Positions 60,045-64,000 of a DNA stretch of 64,000 bases are shown piece by piece. The position numbers were made by a program, and so were the translations under genes. The first letter of the stretch is position 1. Every line of letters begins with the position of its first letter. The stretch is from the NCBI GenBank assembly GCA_900100595.1, contig FMUA01000011.1, positions 1 to 64,000 on the forward strand, written 5' to 3'. The DNA is from Ruminococcaceae bacterium P7 (GTDB lineage: Bacteria > Bacillota > Clostridia > Oscillospirales > Acutalibacteraceae). The notes beneath the pieces are model-generated. The model saw only the letters and a list, made by a program, of their open reading frames with translations. It was not told the origin of the DNA and did not search any database.

Positions 60045-61547
60045 TTATAATTTCAAGCCGGTTGTGGTTGCGAGGAACGCGTCGAGCTGCGCCTTGATTT
60101 TCTCCACGCCGCCCACGCTGTCGCTCTCGATGTTCAGCGGCATGATCGGGTCGTGAACCGAAAGACGCAGCAGGAACCAGCCGTCGCCGTTGTCCTTGCC
60201 GAAGGACACGCGCACGCCCTCTCGGTTGTCGTCCGCAAGCTGCCAGCCGTCCTTTTTCTCAGCGTAGGCGGTGAGGTCGGCGATGATTCTTTCGCCGCAG
60301 GCGCGGAAGTCCTTTTCGAGAATCTGATAGCGGATCTCGCGGCTCTCGAGCGGTTCGCGCAGGCCGGCGGTCAGCGCGTCAAGCTCTTTGCCCTCCTTGC
60401 GCATCTGCGCCGCCTTGATGATGATTTTGGTGCAGAGGTACGCGCCGTCGTCGAGGAAGTAGTTCTCGCGCATTGCGGCGTGACCTGAGGTCTCGATCGC
60501 GAGAGGACAGTTGATTCCCGCGGCGTTCAGCTCCAGCGCCTTGTCGATGACGTTTTTGTAGCCGCGTCTGTAGCGGTAGTGCCTGCCGCCGAGGTTCTTC
60601 TCGATGAACTCCTTCAGCCCGCTCGAGGTGATCGAGTCGGTGACGACGGTGCCGCCGTCGTTGCCCTCGAGCGCGATTGCCGCCGCGACCGCTACCAGAC
60701 GGTTGCGGTTGATCTCGTTGCCCTTGCTGTCGACCGCGCCGCCGCGGTCAACGTCGGTGTCGAAAATCACGCCGAGGTCAGCCTTGCTCTCACGCACCGC
60801 CTCGCAGATGGACGCCATCGCGGTAGCGTCCTCGGGGTTGGGAACATGGTTCGGGAACATGCCGTCGGGTTTGAGATAGCGGCTGCCCGAGGTGTCCGCG
60901 CCGAGAGGTGCGAGCACCTTGTCGGCATAGAAGCCGCCGGCGCCGTTGCCTGCATCGACGACGATATGGAAGCCCGTCAGCGGATGGTCGTAATCCGCCG
61001 CGTTGACCTCGCGCTTGATTTTCTCGCGGAGATCCTTGGAGTAGTCGGACATGAAGTCGTAGTCATAGACCCTGCCGTTTTCGGACGACGCTGGATGCCT
61101 GCCGTCCTGCGCGCAGGTCAGGATCGCTTCGATATCGCTGCCCTCAAGACCGCCCTCGCGGGTGAAGAATTTCAGACCATTGCGGTTGAAGGGATGATGG
61201 CTCGCGGTGATCTGCAGCGCGCCGTCGCAGCCGAGCGACACGGTGGTCATGAACATGCTCGGGGTGGAGGCGAGTCCGCAGCAGACGACCTCGGCGCCGG
61301 CACTGACAAACTGCTCGGTGCACAGCTGCATGATGTGCGGTCCCGAGATGCGGCTGTCCCTGCCGATGGAGATTTTGAGTTTGTCCGCGCTCTTGCCGAC
61401 CTTTTCGGAAAGCCAGAGCACAAAGCCGTCCGCCATATTGCGCACCGCCTCGTCGGTCAGGTTGACGGGCTGTCCCTCGACGCCCTCAACCGCTACGCCG
61501 CGGATATCGGTGCCGCTTTTAAACTGTTTATAGAAATCGTTAAGCAT
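60045..61547 (-). CDS. Phosphohexomutase (phosphomannomutase/phosphoglucomutase)
   Basis: 500 residues of the alpha-D-phosphohexomutase family. The phosphoserine is Ser116 in 'ITASHHPFNRNGLK', the metal loop is 'VIFDTDVDRGGAVD', and sugar specificity lies around 'AIETSGHAAMREN'. 'GTDIRG' opens the chain. It interconverts hexose 1- and 6-phosphates, feeding glycogen or nucleotide-sugar synthesis, in keeping with fbp next door. The ATG at 61547 has AAAGGAG seven bases upstream; 19 further codons of open frame before it have no ribosome site. Confidence 0.9.
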   Translation of the reverse strand: MLNDFYKQFKSGTDIRGVAVEGVEGQPVNLTDEAVRNMADGFVLWLSEKVGKSADKLKISIGRDSRISGPHIMQLCTEQFVSAGAEVVCCGLASTPSMFMTTVSLGCDGALQITASHHPFNRNGLKFFTREGGLEGSDIEAILTCAQDGRHPASSENGRVYDYDFMSDYSKDLREKIKREVNAADYDHPLTGFHIVVDAGNGAGGFYADKVLAPLGADTSGSRYLKPDGMFPNHVPNPEDATAMASICEAVRESKADLGVIFDTDVDRGGAVDSKGNEINRNRLVAVAAAIALEGNDGGTVVTDSITSSGLKEFIEKNLGGRHYRYRRGYKNVIDKALELNAAGINCPLAIETSGHAAMRENYFLDDGAYLCTKIIIKAAQMRKEGKELDALTAGLREPLESREIRYQILEKDFRACGERIIADLTAYAEKKDGWQLADDNREGVRVSFGKDNGDGWFLLRLSVHDPIMPLNIESDSVGGVEKIKAQLDAFLATTTGLKL

Positions 61548-61817
61548 ATGATCGCTCCTTTGCTCGTTTGCCATCATTTTACCATAATCGGCGAAAAATC
61601 TCAATACGCGAATTTTTCAAGTTTGTAAAAAGAATACCGTGTTTTCACGGGCTTTCGCGGGAAGTTGTTCAGAATGTCCAAGCAGTTGCCGCCATGGACG
61701 GTTTTTGACCCGTCAAAGCCCGACTTGTTACAGCAAAGAGCACAAAATATACAGTGCCAGCTTGTTGAATATCGACACCGAATTAGCATATCTTACAAAT
61801 ATTTCCAAAGAAAGTTG

Positions 61818-61956
61818 TTGACTTTTCCGAAAGTCTGAGTATAATAATAATTGTCAGGTGACACTGGCGACACACAATTTTCGATTTCCACGTTTTTCAC
61901 GTTAATTTCAAAACTTCTAAATCCGGAAGGGGACGCTGACAAGCGTCCCTTTTCGG
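61818..61956 (+). ncRNA. Candidate small RNA with its own promoter and terminator
   Basis: TTGACT (61818-61823), 16-bp spacer, TATAAT (61840-61845) predict a start near 61852; GGGACGCT/AGCGTCCC (61930-61949) followed by TTTTCGGTTTT ends it about 105 bases later. There is no ORF with a ribosome site between. The next gene has its own consensus promoter beyond the terminator, so this looks like a free RNA or a terminated leader. No known RNA family recognised. Confidence 0.5.
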
Positions 61957-61992
61957 TTTTAAAATATTTTCCTGAAAATCAAAAGATTACTA

Positions 61993-62021
61993 TTGACAGT
62001 CACGTGAACCTGTGATATAAT
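61993..62021 (+). promoter_or_regulatory. Promoter of the DUF1836-SPFH operon
   Basis: TTGACA (61993-61998), 17-bp spacer, TATAAT (62016-62021). The spacer holds TCAC-8-GTGA, a possible operator half-site pair. Confidence 0.82.
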
Positions 62022-62049
62022 CAAATAAACTTCAAGGAAAGGTCAGGTG

Positions 62050-62616
62050 ATGCAAATGCGGCAGACAGTACCCGGGACCAACATTCCCTTTGAGGGCGGA
62101 GACGGCATGTTCTCCATCTTCCGGCCGCTGATTCAGGCGACCGACGGGCTGACGCTCGGGCAGGTGTGCAAGCTGACGGGCTTGGAGCCTTCGACGATCC
62201 AGAACTGGGTCAAGCGCGGTTTTGTATCGCGTCCCGTCGCGAAGAAGTACCGCGACAGGCAGCTGGCACGGATCCTGCTGATCGCTTCTCTGCGCGACGG
62301 CATGCAGCTGGACCGCATCGGCGAGCTGATGTCCTTTGTCAACGGCGACGCCAACGACACAGGCGACGACATCATCTCGGAGGAGCAGCTCTACGACTAC
62401 TTTTGTTCTATCATCGGCAGGGCGGAGCATTCCGCGCTGACGAAAGAGCAGATCAGGGCGTTGACCGAGGAAGTGACGGCGGACTATCTTCCGCCGAATG
62501 AAAACGCAGCCGCGGTGTTGACGGAAGCGTTGACAGTGATGGTGCCCGCGTATCTCGCGGGCGTATATAAGCGCGAGGCTGACGCGTTGTTTCAGCAGAT
62601 GAAGGAGAAACAATAA
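62050..62616 (+). CDS. DUF1836 family protein
   Basis: 188 residues of DUF1836. 'GLTLGQVCKLTGLEPSTIQN' and 'WVKRGFVSRPVAKKYRDRQL' form a MerR-like helix-turn-helix, followed by 'ARILLIASLRDGMQLDRIGE' helical repeats. Function is unknown; a DNA-binding regulator is likely. GGAAAGG precedes the ATG at 62050 by seven bases; a GTG at 62047 is an alternative. Its TAA overlaps the ATG of the SPFH gene by one base. Confidence 0.85.
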   Translation: MQMRQTVPGTNIPFEGGDGMFSIFRPLIQATDGLTLGQVCKLTGLEPSTIQNWVKRGFVSRPVAKKYRDRQLARILLIASLRDGMQLDRIGELMSFVNGDANDTGDDIISEEQLYDYFCSIIGRAEHSALTKEQIRALTEEVTADYLPPNENAAAVLTEALTVMVPAYLAGVYKREADALFQQMKEKQ

Positions 62617-63455
62617 TGGATACCGAGAAGAAGAAAATCAATTTCAAAGTGAACCCCAAGAAAGTCATTATCCCTGTTGTGGCAGTGCTCGCTGTGCTGA
62701 TCGTGGCGCTCAACAGCTTCGTCGTTGTCGAGGCAGGTCATACAGGCGTCGTCGTCACCCTCGGCGCGGTCAACGAGGGCGTTTTGCAGGAGGGCATGCA
62801 CCTCAAGGCGCCCTTTGTGCAGGACGTCGTGAAAATCGACAACCGCATCCGGAAGCTCGAGGTCACGACCGAGGCGTTCTCCAAGGATCTGCAGAGCGTT
62901 GACACGGTGCTCGCGATCAACTACCGCGTCGACACCTCCAAGAGCTACAGCATCTACAAGAACATCGGCGCGGACTATGAAAACGTGCTGGTCGTTCCCG
63001 CAGTCAACGAGGTGCTCAAGGCGATTACCGCGACCTACACCGCCGAGGAGAGCGTCACCAACCGTGCGCTGATTTCGGAGGGACTGATCGTCGGACTGAA
63101 CGAAAAGCTCAACGACATCGGTCTTTATGTGACCGACGTGAATATCATCGACTTTGATTTCTCCGACGCGTTCATCAACGCGATCGAGGAGAAGCAGGTC
63201 GCGCAGCAGCAGCTTTTGAAAGCGGAGACCGAGAAGCAGACCAAGATCACGAACGCGCAGGCGGACGCGGAGGCTGTCAAAATCAAGGCGAACGCCGAAG
63301 CGGAAGCGAACGAAACCATTTCCAAATCGCTGACCAATCAGGTTATCGAGAACAAGAAAATCGAGAAGTGGAACGGCGAGCTGCCTCGCGTACAGGGCGG
63401 CAGCGGCACGATCGTCGACATCGGCAGCGTCGACAATTCGAGTAAGGGAGAATAA
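62616..63455 (+). CDS. SPFH/prohibitin-family membrane protein
   Basis: 279 residues. One membrane helix (19-42, IIPVVAVLAVLIVALNSFVV) and then the SPFH/Band 7 domain: 'VEAGHTGVVVTLGAVNEGVL', 'GMHLKAPFVQDVVKIDNRIR', 'VDTVLAINYRVD'. A long Glu/Ala/Lys-rich coiled coil (195-245) follows, typical of prohibitin and HflC/K. These proteins form large ring scaffolds in membranes and often modulate proteases. Co-transcribed with DUF1836 upstream and the 62-residue gene downstream. Confidence 0.9.
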   Translation: MDTEKKKINFKVNPKKVIIPVVAVLAVLIVALNSFVVVEAGHTGVVVTLGAVNEGVLQEGMHLKAPFVQDVVKIDNRIRKLEVTTEAFSKDLQSVDTVLAINYRVDTSKSYSIYKNIGADYENVLVVPAVNEVLKAITATYTAEESVTNRALISEGLIVGLNEKLNDIGLYVTDVNIIDFDFSDAFINAIEEKQVAQQQLLKAETEKQTKITNAQADAEAVKIKANAEAEANETISKSLTNQVIENKKIEKWNGELPRVQGGSGTIVDIGSVDNSSKGE

Positions 63456-63458
63456 CAA

Positions 63459-63647
63459 ATGAAAGAGAAGAAACCGAAGCGCTTTCAGGAGGTCAGTACC
63501 GAAGGCAGCGCGCTCAGTGAGAGCGGATGCAAGACGGTGATCGTTGACACACAGACAGGCGTGAATTATATGCATATCAAGTGCGGCTACAGCGGCAGCA
63601 TCACCCCTTTATACAATGCCGACGGTTCGCTGGTAGTGACGAAATAA
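63459..63647 (+). CDS. DUF6440-like small protein
   Basis: 62 residues: 'RFQEVSTEGSALSESGCKTV' and 'IVDTQTGVNYMHIKCGYSGS' then 'ITPLYNADGSLVV', the pattern of DUF6440 proteins (…DxxTGVxYLxxxxGYGGGxTPLLDxxG). Function unknown. It starts 3 bases after the SPFH gene. Confidence 0.8.
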   Translation: MKEKKPKRFQEVSTEGSALSESGCKTVIVDTQTGVNYMHIKCGYSGSITPLYNADGSLVVTK

Positions 63648-63660
63648 TCAAAATTTCCTC

Positions 63661-63689
63661 TTGCAAAAACCAAATATTCGTGGTATGAT
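63661..63689 (+). promoter_or_regulatory. Promoter of the T-box transcript
   Basis: TTGCAA (63661-63666), 17-bp spacer, TATGAT (63684-63689), placing the start near 63696. Confidence 0.72.
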
Positions 63690-63694
63690 AATGA

Positions 63695-63941
63695 GAGATA
63701 ACACGGCGACGGAGAGAGTAGCACGGAATCCCCGTTCTGAAAGAGAGACGCGTCATCGGCTGAAAGCGCGTCAGAACGGCTCAGTGTGAAGTTCACTCCC
63801 GAGTGGTGAGGCTGAAATCGCAGTAGGCTTCAACGGCTTGCCCCGTTACAGGCACAATGAGTGTCCGATTATTCGGAAATCAGGGTGGTACCGCGGAAAT
63901 GATTCGTCCCTGTGCAGAAGCATCTGCACAGGGACTTTTTT
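63695..63941 (+). promoter_or_regulatory. T-box riboswitch leader
   Basis: The conserved T-box GGTGGTACCGCGG lies at 63884-63896 and the stem of the terminator is GTCCCTGTGCAG (63906-63917)/CTGCACAGGGAC (63924-63935) with TTTTT. Upstream, GTTCTG...CAGAAC and GACGCG...CGCGTC form the distal part of stem I. Uncharged tRNA pairing with the specifier and the T-box bulge would prevent termination. The specifier codon is not settled; TTC in GTGAAGTTCACTC is one candidate (phenylalanine). The gene it controls is past the window edge. Confidence 0.93.
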
Positions 63942-64000
63942 GCCTTATAGGAAACTTCTCTATCCCGCCGTTGATGAATACTTGGGAGGATGGACGTTCC
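63942..64000. other. Sequence past the T-box terminator
   Basis: No start codon with a ribosome site is seen before the window ends. The string CCCGCCGTTGATGAATACTT resembles one at 39158, so this may be a dispersed repeat. Confidence 0.3.

Overview
The window looks like a gut Firmicute of the Ruminococcus group (Oscillospiraceae). Grounds: a type I dockerin on a secreted leucine-rich-repeat protein, LPXTG pili with two sortases, a bifurcating [FeFe]-hydrogenase operon with its regulatory HydS-like partner operon, class III fructose-bisphosphatase, pyruvate formate-lyase, and GC-rich codon use (GAC, CTC, GGC). This is inference from gene content; no rRNA gene is present.

Left edge (1-2,500): the immunity end of a Mu-like transposable prophage running off the window to the left. 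It has a CI/LexA-type repressor, a divergent operator made of two 18-bp palindromes, two small Xre proteins, a DUF3486 (Mu gp27-like) protein and the start of a NusG-domain protein. It abuts a beta-helix surface-protein gene that has lost its 5' end. Next come a secreted esterase and a graveyard of sulfur metabolism: promoter, cysteine-rich leader peptide and attenuator are intact, but cysK and a NifU-type gene survive only as 3' tails.

Core metabolism (6.3-25 kb): lipoprotein, PHP phosphatase, pflA-pflB behind an FNR-type box at about -41.5, an FNR-like regulator with four N-terminal cysteines, tcdA, glgX, then two hydrogenase-related operons. The first (15,039-18,180) encodes two DRTGG-like proteins, an anti-sigma-type ATPase, a HydS-like iron-sulfur protein and a PHP protein. 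The second (18,441-23,447) encodes NuoE-like, HATPase, 2Fe-2S, HydB and HydA proteins. RlmA-type methyltransferase and a lipoprotein follow.

Surface and decay zone (25-43 kb): a LytS-like kinase with a frameshift in a T7 run and a response regulator with an apparent internal deletion; a possible structured RNA; a 3,368-codon secreted GG[FY]xG-repeat protein split by one in-frame TAG; a BspA-LRR/dockerin protein; a second secreted protein; and a broken third one. Two of the secreted proteins are followed by a small acidic ORF sharing a Y..pE.E.I motif.

Mobile element (43.5-55.2 kb): an 11.75-kb integrative element sits inside a tRNA-Arg(CCT) gene. The two tRNA halves lie at 43,431-43,475 and 55,221-55,260 and rejoin perfectly through an 8-bp core. 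The element carries two Xis-like proteins, an integrase, replication/mobilisation-type genes, a RelBE-type toxin-antitoxin cassette, an LPXTG pilus operon with two sortases, and a complete tRNA-Arg(CCT) of different sequence that presumably replaces the broken host copy. Arm-type repeats flank it, and a 452-bp copy of its sortase/DUF3789 segment lies to its left, suggesting an older relative in the same site.

Right edge (55.4-64 kb): small alarmone synthetase, a two-component system, fbp, a phosphohexomutase, a possible small RNA, DUF1836 and SPFH/prohibitin genes, a DUF6440-like protein, and a T-box leader whose downstream gene lies outside the window.
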